A DNA stretch of 64,000 nucleotides. It comes from Proales similis. Its lineage: Eukaryota > Rotifera > Eurotatoria > Ploima > Proalidae. Shown piece by piece: positions 23,301 to 35,289 of this stretch. The notes below the pieces were generated by a model, which did not search any database, was not told the DNA's origin, and saw only the letters and a program-made list of their open reading frames with translations. Both the position numbers and the translations under genes were made by a program. Numbering within the stretch: position 1 is the first letter of the stretch; each line of letters begins with the position of its first letter. Where the stretch lies: assembly GCA_019059635.1 (NCBI GenBank), contig JAGVRJ010000007.1, forward strand, positions 248,001 through 312,000. The letters run 5' to 3'.

Positions 23301-25695
23301 GTGATTTCGATGCGCGCTGATGTGAATCAGATTGTGGCGCCGAGTGTCCTCGCATTCAATCTTGGCGCCCAGCTCGATCAGGCATTTTATTGCGTCGAGA
23401 GATCCGGCGCTGGCAGCCACCAGCAGCGGACTACGCCGCCCCTCTGACCGAGTGCACAGCTCAATTATCTCCGCCTGGCGTCTCACAAACAGCTTTATAA
23501 GCGGCACGTTGTTGAAGTAGCTGGCATGGTGAATGGGCGCCCATCCGTCGTGGTCGGCGAAGCTTATGTTTGCGTAGTTGGACAGCAGACACGAGGCTGC
23601 GTCGAGCGAGCCGCATCTGGCCGCGTAGTGCAACGGCATCGGCCCGATCGCCATGTAGTCCACTTGCTGCTTGATATTCGGATCCAACGACATCAACATC
23701 AACGCGCTTATTATGCTCGGCTTGTTGTGAATGGTGGCGTGATGCATCAGGCCCAGGCCCATCTCGTCGTGCCGAACCAGTTGGTTCATGGGCGTCTTCT
23801 TCAGCAAACTTTGAAATATGTTGAGCGTGCCGCGCTGTGCGCTCGCTCTCAAACCGGCCGCCGGGTTCTAAAACGCATTTGCCCTTTAATCAGTTTCCAA
23901 GCATTGACATGCTCGGGTTTACTTTGTATTTGGTGGCTCGTTTGTAGCCGAAATGCTTCTTAAAATGATCGTAGATTTGAATTTCGTTCATGGGCAATCG
24001 TTTGGGCCGCAGCTGTTTCAAGTCGCTGGTCAGCTTGTGGATCCAGAACGGCCTCTGTGGCTCTTGTGCGTAGTAATTCTCGAATTTGACTCTCACTGTC
24101 CAGTACCTTGCAAACCGGTTTTCAGTGTAAAAGCAAGTTTCGCTCCGATTGGACCAAATTACTTTTTCCCGTCTAAATCAACTACTGGCACATTGTAGTC
24201 CTGCAGCTGCTTCTCGCTTGAGACGAAACGATGAAGCTCGTCCGCAGCGTGACGTTTCACTCGATCGAAATGCAGCTTGACCGTTCTGTTGGATTAAAAG
24301 AGACGTGAAACAGCGTCCAATACAGGTCAAAGTTGATGCTTCTTACTCGGCGTCCATGTCCGATAAGGGACAAGTTTCAAGTTCGAACTGAACACCTCCG
24401 TGCAGGTTGTAGTATTTACTCTCGGCGTTGTGCGGCCGGAGAACACAGCCCAGATTGCTGGCGGCGAATTTGGACGCCATCATCAGCGGCGGCAGTTCAC
24501 GTTCTGTCTTGACGTCCTCGCCGGTCATGGGCGGCAGAAGATTGTTCAAGTCAGGCACTTTCATGCGACGCTTGAGGCCGATGAAGAAGGGCACCAGAAA
24601 GCTGACGAGACTCATGAGGCGCAGATTTCGTCTCACTTGAGTTTTGAGCTCAAAATGCTGCCTCACAAACTGCTCGTGCCATTCGATGATCGGATGAATT
24701 CGATCGAACGTTTTACAATCGATCTGCTCCTGGTCGGTGCGGCATGAAATTCCAATCGAATGATGACCCTCGATGAGGTACATGTTCTCATGACGTTTGA
24801 TGGAGGCGAGGCCGACTGTGAGCCGCATTGCCACCTCGTCGACATGCTGCAAGAGGAGGTCGACGTTCTCTTGCATCTGCTCTTGAGTTAAATTCAACCG
24901 CTCGGCGAGCTGAGCAAACGGCGCGCTCGTCTCGTACTTGCCGCTCATTTTCACTCCGTAGGCGGGCGAGTTGACGTTCTTGCTCATTTGATTGAGCGAC
25001 TCGTTCGCTTTGTCGTCTGAGAATATCCGCTTGTACTCGGCGTCTTGGGCAATGTCCGAGAGGCCGGCGAACAAGAACTCGTCGACGAGCGTCTTTTTGC
25101 TTTGTGGCTGTCCGCTCGCGTCAACGTCGAGCAGTTGTCGCCAGCGTTCTGTGAACTTGATGCGATGCTCTTTGGAAAAGTAGACGCCGTGCCAGAGCGC
25201 CTTCATCCAGTAGTCGGTCTCGATCATTATTTGCCCGAGCCGAGTGTCCAAGTAGGCGGGCGGAAGCTGACACTGTGTGCTCTGGTCGAAATTGCATTCG
25301 AGCTCCAGCATCGGATGCTGGTTGAGCACGTAGAGGCCGATGGTCAGCTCGCGCACTATCTGATGCACCTCTCGGTAGTCAATGAGGCCCAAGTCGTCCT
25401 CGTAGGGCAGCAAAATTGTGACGTGATCGTCGCTCAGTCGCGGCATTTGACTTATCAGACCGGCCGGGTGTTCGATGGGAATGCGAAAATCGTCGAGTGA
25501 CAAGAGCCAATGGCTGCTGAGCTCGGCAAGCGCTTCTTGTAGTTCGACTCGCTCGAATCGATCAGCAAAGCCGATCACATTCCGCGCTGCCGCCTGGTTC
25601 GCCTGATTTTGCTGCTCGGATTCTGCCTCGTCCGGCTCTCGGCTCGCTTTGGCGCCTGCTTTCAACTTTCTGGACGAGGAATTCTGTATCGACAT
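20343..25695 (-). CDS. ANKAR: Ankyrin and armadillo repeat-containing protein (ANKAR)
   Basis: Seven exons in transcription order: 25695-24347, 24285-24163, 24106-23923, 23867-22694, 22639-22398, 21790-21224, 21164-20343. All are GT..AG and phase-consistent; 1486 aa, against about 1430 in mammals. The N-terminal 550 residues form the conserved ANKAR head (e.g. LTIGLYVLNQHPMLELECNF, TDYWMKALWHGVYF). Exon 4 starts the ankyrin repeats (GLGLMHHATIHNKPSIISAL; PLHYAARCGSLDAASCLL; APIHHASYFNNVPLIKLF). From about residue 745 armadillo repeats run almost to the end, including the diagnostic ITxxQLSKACFQ-type block (here GSQLSKACFQVIVLARVL) and LGFLTFNRTASRHLL. The family is linked to ciliated/flagellated cells; molecular role not established. 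The last 75 residues are basic and poorly conserved. Confidence 0.9.
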
Positions 25696-27007
25696 GATGC
25701 TGATGATGATGACAACAATGATCTCCCTGGCTCATGTGCATTGCGTTCAATACGAGCTCGTTCAGACACGAAACGCTCTCATCTGCAAAGTAAAAAGGAA
25801 TGCGTCAAGTAATAAAAGCTGATTGCACCATTCTCCTTCAAGAATAGAGCCAAATAAGAGAGCAAGCAAACATTGACTTAAATGAAACGAGCTGCAAATA
25901 TTTGCTATTCTAATTCGAGCAAACGCAGTCAACGGAAAGATTGAGAACAGACGACGCAGACAGAGAGAGAGAGAGAGAGGGTGAAACGCAAGGCGGATTG
26001 GAGCTCAATGATTTCATCGCTTCATTTAACAATTCATTGGTTCGATTCGCGGCTCTTGAGTCAGCGTCGGACTACTCGACTCATAATTCTGCTTGCCCCA
26101 AGGGCGCACAGTTGCAATTGCCAAGAGCAAATTGTCACTGTTTCCTTCTCTGCCTCTGCTTGGTTCGAGTTCGACCTTTTTTGTTGTTGTTGCCTCATTG
26201 CGTGCGCTCTGTTTAAACATACAAACTTCAGAAGAAGAGAACTTTTTTCTTTTTCTGTTCTAATTATGTTATGACACTCTTTTTTATTTTGAGCATTGTT
26301 TTTTATTATTTTCGTTTCGATTGCCTGAGCTGCTCGACGGCATTTCTATGGCAATCGAAATAATAGCTCTAATGCGAACGTTAAACAAACTCGTTTAGGC
26401 CGAGCGAGCCGATTGCAAGCAACTAGAGTAGTCGGCGAAGTCAAACGAGTGTTAGACAACTTCGATCTGTTGCGAGAGCAAGTGCCAAGTCAAATCGTTG
26501 GTTGTTTTCTTTGGTTTGCCTCCTTATGAGTTGACGGCAAACACAGTCACCTCGTGTTCAGAGATCGATTCTGCCTGCACAACCTTGTCGCATAGGACTC
26601 TCAATTGGCCATGCTTGCTTTCCTTGCGTATCATTTGCGTCGATTGTTTACTCACTTCCATTCGGCTCTTGTTTATGCCATCGAGTAATCCCTGCTTCCT
26701 ACGTTCAACCCTGACAGTAGCCTCGCTGTCAGCTCTACAGAACATGCAAATATTTGCTCGTGAATGAGAAATTTCTCTCAGAGCTAGATGTAAACGCTAA
26801 ATGGAACGATTTCGAGTGAAAGCAAATCTAAGCTCATGTCCTCGTCATTCTTGGCGCGTTTATTCGAAATAGATATTTGATTGGCTTAGATACAAGCTGG
26901 GCATATTTCAGGAGCAAAATAACCACATGAACAAGAGCAAATCGGATAGACGAAACAAAAAGCTTTAAAACAAAAGCTTTATAACAAAAAGCTTTAAAAT
27001 GGGCTGT
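25696..27007. other. Intergenic region between ANKAR and CDK5R1
   Basis: Holds the ANKAR promoter side, a (GA)n run near 25963-25979, and one small minus-strand frame listed separately. Nothing else supported. Confidence 0.4.
26524..26745 (-). CDS. Hypothetical small protein, 73 aa (low confidence)
   Basis: Open frame from a true ATG with a charged, Lys/Glu/Arg-rich, probably helical composition. Two minus-strand AATAAA signals follow it (26307-26302 and 26288-26283). It is the longest frame in this gap but has no recognised homologue and no domain; it could be an exon of an unseen gene or chance. Confidence 0.2.
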   Translation of the reverse strand: MFCRADSEATVRVERRKQGLLDGINKSRMEVSKQSTQMIRKESKHGQLRVLCDKVVQAESISEHEVTVFAVNS

Positions 27008-29239
27008 TTAGATACAGTAGGCGAGGCTTGGCCGATTGCTGCTTTTAGCTTCTACTTTCGACGACGACGACGACGACGAAGATGAATGGCAATGGCTGGC
27101 ATTGACTTGTGCCTTTGAACTGTTGATAAGACTCTCATCGGCGTGTGTAGACGATGAATACGACTGTTTGAGAAGTAGACGATTCGCATATTGACTAGAT
27201 GAGGCCCTGTGCGCCGAGCTACGGGCCATACAAGGAACCGGTAGTTTGCCCAGACTTAGCAAGCGGTCGATTAATGGATGCATGGTTATGGAAGAGTGAG
27301 ACTTGAGCTCGTAGAAGGTCTGCGCGAAATATTTGGAATCTCGGTTGATGCGAAGCATGTGGCCACTTAGGCGGCAAGTGTAGCGGATAGTTCGCTGCCA
27401 GAACGCTCGTCGATCGCTCTCGACCAGGAACGGCTTCAACGGATACGAGATTTCATTGCCCATGTAGGAGAATGCCAGATAGAGACAAGTCATTATTGTG
27501 CGCTTGAGCTCTTGCACTGTGCGCACTTCGTCGATGCACTCGCGCACCAGCATGTAGACAAAGACCATGTTGACCGGATTCATGAACACAATCTCTTGCC
27601 AGCCTTGCATCGACAATATCCTATCGGCCGACTTGAGCCAGACGATCACGTCCAGTGGATCGAATATGTCCAGTTCGTTGCACGAGAACAGGTCCATATT
27701 GCTTTCGTACAAATGTGAGCACTTTTGCGAGACGAACGCGGCAAACGAACGCATCAGCTCGGCCGTGGACGCTTGCACGACCACTTTCTGCGGTCGACTC
27801 TCAGCCAACGACGAGTCGACTGTGTGTGACTGCTTCATGCCGCTGTTGAGCTGCGCCGCGTTTTGAGCCTGCAGATTAGCTTTGGCCGCAGGGCTGCTGC
27901 TGCTGTTGCCCACTTGGCTAGGGCGCTTGTTTCTGTCGGCAGCCAGCTCGCGTCTGATCTCAAATTTCTGTCTCGAGTGCGGCGATCGTTCGCTTTGACT
28001 TGCGTGAAATGTGCTCGCTCTCTTCAATCGTGGCTTCTGCTTGGCCGCATCTGCCTCAGACTCAGTTTTTGCCGCTTTGACCTCAGCCAGGCCGACGTTC
28101 GACTCTGGCAGCTGGTTTGCCAGTCTAGATCCCATCTGATAAGCAAGCTGATCTTCTTCTGTCTGATTGGCAAAAGGCTCCCAAACTGGAGGCTCATGCT
28201 CACTACTCGGCCGAGTTAGACCGCACTTTTTCTTCTGGCTGCTTTTAGTTCGCTGATGGTGAGTGGGCGATGGTCTCATGTTAAAAACGCTGAGTGAATT
28301 TCTAATTGTCTTTTTGACATTTGAAATTCGACTGCGAATGTTGGACAAGGAGCCAAGGCCAGACACCATGTCGCTGATGATTCCGGAGTCGTATTTGCTC
28401 TGCTTGGACATTTTATCCTCGATGTAGAAGCTTTTTGCTTTCAAATGGCGCGCACTCTTGCCAGCAGTGCTGCGTGCCTCTGGCTTGTTGGCGAGAGACG
28501 ATCGCGTTGTTTGAATAGTTGGATTGAGAGAAGGGACTTGTGGTGTTTGCTGTAGCTGGCCCGACTTGAACTGGTGGCGAAATCGCACGTCCGACGAGTC
28601 GAACGGAGTCAGGATGGACGAGGAAAGTATCGAGTTTGTAGAAGATGAGCTGAACAAAGGCGAGAACTCAAGACTACGTGCGCCCATCTCGAGCCGGGCA
28701 GATTCGTACTGGGCCGAATCATGGCTCGAGCCGGTCAAGTTGAGTTTGGCTCGTCGGCTCAAATTGCTGCTTGTTGCGCTCGAGCATCCACTCGTGCTCG
28801 ACTGCCGCGTCTGTTCGCCCATTTCTTTAGACTTGAATGAGCTGCTCGATAGGATTGAGTGGGACGCGCTCGCGCCCATCTCCTCTGCTCTGATCGACTG
28901 GGTGGCCTCTTCTGGCGCACTCTTGGCGAACATGAACAGCATCGACTTGGCGCTCCTGCCCCTTTCATGCTTTCTCTCTGTTCGATCTCGTTCGAGCATG
29001 AACGAGTTCGACTGCACCATTTGCTGTTTGCGTTTGCCGATGTTCAGTCGCGAAAACAATTTGCTCAGTCTATTCGAAGATCTCGACTCAGTCTGTCTGG
29101 CGGCTTTGAATGTGGCTCGCATCGGCACCGGCTCAAAGTTGCCACTGTCGAACGCCTCGTGCTGCGTCCAGTCACTTGCGATGCTCTGCACCACTGAACT
29201 GGTCAAAGGGCCGGCTGATCGACTACTGGACGCCTTCAT
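27008..29239 (-). CDS. CDK5R1: CDK5 regulatory subunit (p35 family)
   Basis: Single exon, 743 aa, more than twice the usual p35 length (about 307 in vertebrates). The cyclin-fold activator domain is at about 486-657. It begins VVVQASTAELMRSFAAF and includes DVIVWLKSADRILSMQGWQE, NPVNMVFVYMLVRE and the near-invariant YMGNEISYPLKPFLVES. The N-terminal 485 residues are Ser/Arg/Lys-rich and low complexity. The first residues are MKASSS, not the MGTVLS myristoylation sequence of p35/p39; an in-frame stop lies just upstream of this ATG, so a myristoylated form would need another exon. The 3' splice-like CCCCAACAG about 60 nt upstream suggests a 5'-UTR intron. It should bind and activate CDK5 in neurons. 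The minus-strand AATAAA is at about 26864-26859. Confidence 0.92.
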   Translation of the reverse strand: MKASSSRSAGPLTSSVVQSIASDWTQHEAFDSGNFEPVPMRATFKAARQTESRSSNRLSKLFSRLNIGKRKQQMVQSNSFMLERDRTERKHERGRSAKSMLFMFAKSAPEEATQSIRAEEMGASASHSILSSSSFKSKEMGEQTRQSSTSGCSSATSSNLSRRAKLNLTGSSHDSAQYESARLEMGARSLEFSPLFSSSSTNSILSSSILTPFDSSDVRFRHQFKSGQLQQTPQVPSLNPTIQTTRSSLANKPEARSTAGKSARHLKAKSFYIEDKMSKQSKYDSGIISDMVSGLGSLSNIRSRISNVKKTIRNSLSVFNMRPSPTHHQRTKSSQKKKCGLTRPSSEHEPPVWEPFANQTEEDQLAYQMGSRLANQLPESNVGLAEVKAAKTESEADAAKQKPRLKRASTFHASQSERSPHSRQKFEIRRELAADRNKRPSQVGNSSSSPAAKANLQAQNAAQLNSGMKQSHTVDSSLAESRPQKVVVQASTAELMRSFAAFVSQKCSHLYESNMDLFSCNELDIFDPLDVIVWLKSADRILSMQGWQEIVFMNPVNMVFVYMLVRECIDEVRTVQELKRTIMTCLYLAFSYMGNEISYPLKPFLVESDRRAFWQRTIRYTCRLSGHMLRINRDSKYFAQTFYELKSHSSITMHPLIDRLLSLGKLPVPCMARSSAHRASSSQYANRLLLKQSYSSSTHADESLINSSKAQVNASHCHSSSSSSSSSKVEAKSSNRPSLAYCI

Positions 29240-31948
29240 CGTTCAAACAAAGCTCCTTTTCTACTTTGCTGCTGCTTGTCGCTTTTTTTGGCTAAATCTG
29301 TTGGGGAATCACTGAAGCAAACAGAATGTTCTCTTTATCGAGCCCATGGGTGTTCTGTGTGCTCGCTTGCTGCTGGCTTTTGTTTCCAAATCAAAGAAGC
29401 AACGAATCTAAACAGACTGAGCAAATAGCAAATGTAAACCGATCTGCGTGATAAGTGATAGGGAGAGAGAGAGAGAGAGAAGGCGGGCAAGAGAAAGGAA
29501 AGGCGCCGAGTAATCCGGCCTCTTTCTCGGTGTAAAACAGTTGGCATCGCAGTAAATGACTGTGCAGTGGCGGCGTTCCAGGCGCCTTTGCATTCCGGAC
29601 TTGAGATAAACGGGCAAAGAATTCGCCTGCCTAATTGGATCGCGTTAATGCCAACATTAAGCGAAGAGTGGACCGAGCGTTTGTTTACACGGCGCGATTT
29701 CATGCATTCATGTGATCTTATCTAAAGCTGGAGCCCACTCGATCGCGACTGGCCATCCACAGACAAATGATCGATGAGTGCGTGCAAATTATGACAAATA
29801 TCGCGGCCTGCTGCTGCTGTGCTTGTCCATGTTTGCTCGTTAAACAGGTGCTGCGGCCCTAACAAGCACCAAATAAGCCAACAAGCGAATTGTGCAAATG
29901 AAAAAAAAAAACAAATTGAACGAGAGGGTCAGCCGGTCCACGTCTATTAGCTAATTAAAAGCATGATTTGCGGCTCAATGCTCGACCGCCTGGCTGGTGG
30001 TAAACAACAATCGCACCCACTCATCAGTTTGTTGTTGTTGTTGCTCTCTCTCCATTCCAAATGAGGTCACGTTGCTGGCCGTTCGACGCTCGACAGACAG
30101 ACAGACACAGATAGACAGACGCACAGCGAGCAACGTTCTCACCAGCTTGTGATATAACAATAAATCATAAATGGAAATTAGCGCATGCGCCTGGTCGACG
30201 ATGGCATGAGTGCTCGCAATGAGGCAGAGAGCTGCAAATTAATTAGACATTTGGCAAGCAAGCACTCTAGCCGGGTGGTAAAGTGCGATAATTAACGCTT
30301 ATCTCTTTCACTCGTTTTTAATCTTGGCAAATAAGCCGAATTGACTGTTCGGTGGCTGGATTAGAGAGGCCGACGGCTGGTGCGCCAAACTCGCGGCACC
30401 AACAGAGAAGTCGAGTTCCGAAATTAGCTGCCTAATCGCTGCGCGCGCTCTCTATAAGCGATGGGAACGCATGCGAGAAATTGGGTTTAAATATTTATGA
30501 GTGTGTGTGTGTGTTGGTTGAGCTCGTGTGCCTTCCTGTCGCTTTGGCCGGAATTAGAACCGAAATAAACAAAAATTAAAATAGAAACGCATTTTGGATG
30601 CTTGGGCACGCGTCGCTCCTATTAGAGGAGATCACTCTAGAATTTCAATCAACCCCTTAACCCTGGCACAGTGGCTCATTCACTCGCTCACTTGCTGCGG
30701 GCTTGGAGAAAAAGGCGACGACGGAGAAGAATGCTCTGCTGCCATTCGGTTTTGTTTCGCAATCGCATTAGAAGCCAGGCAAAAACAGAGAGCGCGGGTC
30801 GTTAATGATGACAAAATGATTTCTCTGCCGCTGATCATGATGGAGATGAGCTTGCTCGTCAATTCTTGAAAGACGCTGTCATTGAAGCTAATTTGTTGCG
30901 GCATTTCCGATGAAATATGGGCTCGAGAAGAGCTCAAGCCCGAACGCTAGGAGAAGAACTCAAGAGCAACAAGGAAGCAAAAAAGTAGATGGATGATGAT
31001 GATGCAAGGAGAGAAAGAGAAAGAAGGAGAGAGAGAGAGAGGAGAGAGGGAGTTGGTTGCAAACATGGTGACATGTCTAGGCTCAATCTAATAATCCAGT
31101 CTCTTCGTCCTCGACAATTTACATGCATTTTTGACAAGCCTCAGCCCAGCGGTTGGCGGTAATTAAATTTTAATGACACAAGAGCAGCAATCGATGCGAA
31201 TGGGGCCTAAACCAACATATTTCTTGTGAGCGAATAATGATGCGCCTGCGGCTGCCTGATCGTATATCCGGCACAAACTGCGCATCATCTACGAGGCAGG
31301 TAGCAGCAAATCATTTATAAGCATCGCTCGCACTTGCACAATGCGTATTTATGTTCTTGAGCGCATCCAATTCCCTTGACACCGATCTTGATGCTGCTCG
31401 TGCTGCTCAGGCTCTGCTCACTTTCACTCGGATCTACGGCTGAATCAGTGAGCGCTCTTTGGCCGCTCCATCTCTTTCTCTCTTTGTCCGCCTCTTTCTG
31501 CAAGACGCATTTAATTGCGCCCACACTCGGATTAGTGCGAATGAGTGAGTGCATTTGCTCTTTTGTGTCGCGCTCATGAACCAGGATCGAATTGCGATGC
31601 TTAATAATAATAACCAGCGAGTGAGTACGCGATTAATACACCTGATCGCCTAATCGAATTTCGGTTCCGCATGCAAATTCGATTAACTGCATTCAATATC
31701 ACGTTTGAATGCGGCAGACATCTAGTCAAATAGTTGCTGACCACATTGAAAAGAAGCCAAAGGGGGTGGGCGTTTAGGCGGCTGTGTCGGCGAGAAGTCT
31801 TCCCTAGACACACACGCGTGCGCATAGACACACACACAGTCGGCCACCCACGGAGCCAAGTTGAGCAAAATTGATTGCTAATTGACTGTGCCGCATGCAA
31901 CATACAAACGACCAGTGCCCGAGCAAACAAAGGCCCGGACAGGCGTAG

Positions 31949-31979
31949 TCAGACGCTTGCTCGGCTTGCAAGCGTCTGA
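31949..31979. repeat. Perfect 12-bp inverted repeat with 7-nt loop
   Basis: Arms TCAGACGCTTGC and GCAAGCGTCTGA around loop TCGGCTT. The stem is too short for a microRNA precursor; could be a cruciform or a dimeric protein-binding site. Confidence 0.6.
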
Positions 31980-33240
31980 GCGCTTAAGAGGCTAGTAGAC
32001 TAATTATCGATCGACTTGGCGTGGATCGATAGAGCAGATGTTGATTTATACGATTTGGTCAGTTTCTAATTGAACAGATCGGACGCGTTTGGGCCCCGCA
32101 GCCAGTCTAAAGTGCATCATGCTGAGGATGGCTGCGATGCGCCTCATCTCTGGCCGCCTTACTCGTCTAATCGCTTGCCATGTCCCGTTTAGCTGTTGCG
32201 GCTCTTTATTCCTACAGCCTCTTCAGTCGGCCTGGTTTCACATTCTGAAAAAATGAAACGATTTCAAACACGATTTAATGAGCGAAAATATAGAGAGCGA
32301 GCGAGAATATATGCTTGAGCCGCGGTCGATAATGAAGAGAGCAATAGCTGCTCGAGCTCATGTCATTCAAGAGCGTTATTGGGCAATATTGCTTCTCTAA
32401 CGAGCGAGAAGGAAGAGGAGGCAAGAAAATGAGAGAAATAAAATACACATGAACATAAAGCACGGTCAGAGGGCTTTATTTCTAATTCGTCTCGGTTGTG
32501 AAACGGCGACGCAGAAGAAAAGGCGGGGGCTGGAGACATGTAATGTATTGCTGAATGTTTATGGCAATTTTATTAACAATATTGAAGAAGAGAGCGTGCG
32601 ATTGAGAAAGCGGCGGCAAACAGAAACAGAAGAACGTTTGCATGCAAACAGAAGGGCGAACGGCTGCTGCCAAACGAGCCATCGATGTGATTCGAAGCGA
32701 AGCCCGAGGGCGTTTGGGAATAACGCGCGCGGCCCACATGCTGTTCAAATGAATCATGTTGATGTAAACACTCGGTCGGTGCGGCCGGCGCCGAAATGTC
32801 AAGCGCATGAACTAATAAGGCGGAATGGATGGCAGCGGCAATCGAATAGAAATGTAGTTGTGTCTATCATTTGTTCTCTATCTTCCACCCGAGTCCTCAT
32901 AAGTGAGAACTCCAAAGCGCCGCAGGGCCAACACTCGACTCGAGTGAGCAAATGAGTTGCTGCCAAATGAAATTTCTCGATTTCTTTATTTACATTCGCG
33001 CTGGGCGTCTTATACGCCTTCGTCTGGGGACGCCAGCATGTGTGTCTGTGTGTGCATGCGTGCGTGTGGTGAGAGGAGTTGCAGGGCTTTACAGCTCGAG
33101 GCGATCGGCTGGCCGGTCGGTCGGTCGATCGTTTGGTTCAAAATTGAGAGAAGTGAGTGAGAACCAGCGAGAGAGTGGAAATCAGAGCGAAAAATGCAAG
33201 GCAACGGAAGCCGAGGGAAACACTTGAGCTGAATGGCATT

Positions 33241-33300
33241 GACTTTGTCGGTCGGTCGGACGATCGATCGATCGGCTGGTCAATCGCTCGTTCAATCTCA
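33241..33300. repeat. GGTCG/CGAT-rich short repeat tract
   Basis: Imperfect repeats of GGTCGGTCGG and CGATCGATCGATCGG type; a similar tract lies at 33105-33135. Low-complexity tetranucleotide repeat. Confidence 0.5.
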
Positions 33301-35289
33301 CACTTCACCTAAGCAGGCCCAAGCTGGCCTATATTTACTTGTTGGAAGCGAATTGATTTCGATTTGCTGCGAAAATCGATATTCCTGATCGCGATTTTTC
33401 GAATTAAGCGGCTCGCTCGCGAGCATTTAATTACTGGATTACTGGACAAGCATGAGAAGCTGCGTGCAAATCAATGAATGTGCATTAGGCCACACCGGCA
33501 AACACGCTCATTTCTAATTGAGAAATTCCATAAGTGACCCGAAGCAGACTTTTCTGACGCCTCTCGCTCTCTCTCTCTCTCTGACGCAATCTGATAAACC
33601 AACACATGGCGCTAAATTGAGCGCACCCTGAAGCTCCATTTTGTTTTTTTTTTCTTCTATTTAACGCTCGATCAGGCTCGTAGAAAAGCGAGTCAGGCGG
33701 CGAGTATTAGACGCAATTAGCAGCGTTTGTTTGATGCCCTTACATAACAAGCATGCGCGATCCATTCGATCGCATCCATCGACTCGCTCTCTCCCGCACT
33801 CGCCTCCTCTCATCCATATTTTCGTGCCCTCTCAATCACACGCTAAATTTGGAATCTTACAAAACCCTGCTCTCGGTCGCTCGCTGGCAAATATACAACG
33901 AGAATATAAGACCAAAGTGCCTTGCAAATGACGACGCTTGACCCGAACTAATAAATTTGTGAATTGCTTCTTCTTGCCCAATAACAATCCGCAATATGGT
34001 TGCCCTCACTCGTTCGGTGGCTCACTCATCCACTCATGGTCTCACTCTCTCTCTCTCACTCTCTCTCTCTCACTCTCGCTAGCTCTCTGTGTGGCATTGC
34101 CCGCTTAGAAAGCGCACTTTGATACTAAACGTTTGCTTGATACAAGTCTCGCTATTTTAAAGCAGAGAGGAAGAGAATAAAATTTGAAGAAATTCACGTG
34201 GAGAATAGAAACGGAAAGAACGGAGCGATGGCATTAGACGCCTTCCTGATGGACTGTGTTCCGGCTCGAGTGGGAATAAAGCGAGACAGAGTTGCGTTCT
34301 AATAAATTAAAAGCCAATTTTCTGCGTGCGTGTTAGGAAATATTGAAGCGATCGATGTCGACAAAAACGAGAACCAAAATATTATGGCGAATAGATGGAA
34401 ATCGAAAAAGAGAAAGGAAGCCAGAGAGAGAAAGAGAGAGTGAGTGTGTGTGTGTGTGTGCGCTCGATAGACAGAATCGATCTTATATGGTCGGATTGGC
34501 GACGAATTTAGGCCGCCGGTTCGATGCGCTCTGCATTCAGGCGTCCGACAGGGAAATCAAGTCAGCAGGGAGTTAATGCACATTCAAATGAAGAGGATGA
34601 AGAAAAGCTGCTCTCTCTCTCTCTAGCTCTTCAGCCTCATCATCATGCTAGCCGTCATCAGCACCATCCACTGTGGCCGTCTCATTCGGACCATGCGACG
34701 CGTCGCGGCCATTCTCCTGCCATTTTGCATGACAATTAAGCTCATGATTGGCAAACAACAAGTTAGAACTGGCTGGATTCTAATTGAAATCATTCGCAGC
34801 AAGTTTGTCGACTGCGAGATTGCAAATGCAGCTGAGCGTTGCATTTAGTCGAGTTCAGCAGCGAGTAATAGCACAGGACAAGTCAAGTGCCGCAGCCTTA
34901 ATGAGCCGAATCATTTCCGCTGTGTCTATCCAGGGCCCATGAATATTCATTCCAGCGCAGTTCACTTGTAATCTGTCTGTGTGTGTGTGTCTCTCTCTCT
35001 CTGTCTGTCTGTGTGTCTCTCCGGCTCTCTGTCTGTGCCCCCGCCCATCTCTCTCTCTCTCTCTCTCTTGCTCGCTCGCTTGGTTCGCCTCTTTTCCTTA
35101 ACTCATTTCCCGCCCTAATTACTGGCTTATCGTCTCAAATTTTACGCTCGTTTTGCTGTAATTTACATTTTATTCAGAAAAGCGGCAACAAAAAGAGCCG
35201 CCTAGACGGCCGCCGTCGTCGTCGTCCTCATTGTTCAACTCTTCATTGACGGTCGAGTGCACTGCGTGCAAGATGAAGAGCCTGGTTCT

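Larger units (their letters stand above)
29240..35289. other. 6-kb region without a supportable gene
   Basis: Largest gene-poor stretch of the window. Open frames are short, occur equally on both strands and are low-complexity. It holds many microsatellites ((GA)n near 29462-29480, (GT)n near 30500-30514, (GA)n near 31028-31042, (CT)n near 34046-34075, (TG)n near 34444-34460, (CT)n near 35050-35068) and one perfect short inverted repeat (31949-31979). It lies upstream of CDK5R1 and downstream of the IF gene, so regulatory DNA or unannotated ncRNA is possible. Confidence 0.4.

Noticed and set aside
26036-26056. GGTTCGATTCG resembling a tRNA B-box
   Set aside because: No A-box at the right distance and no cloverleaf could be drawn.
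26709-26732. CTGACAG-TAGCCTCG-CTGTCAG palindrome sharing TAGCCTCG with the hairpin family
   Set aside because: Only a 7-bp stem, the shared octamer sits in the loop, and ACTGTT is missing; not a miRNA precursor and probably coincidence.
28524-29315. 263-codon plus-strand open frame
   Set aside because: Antisense of the Ser/Arg-rich N-terminus of the CDK5 activator.
32449-32955. 168-codon plus-strand frame in the gene-poor region
   Set aside because: Arg/Asn-rich, no domain, an equally long frame overlaps on the other strand; looks like chance.
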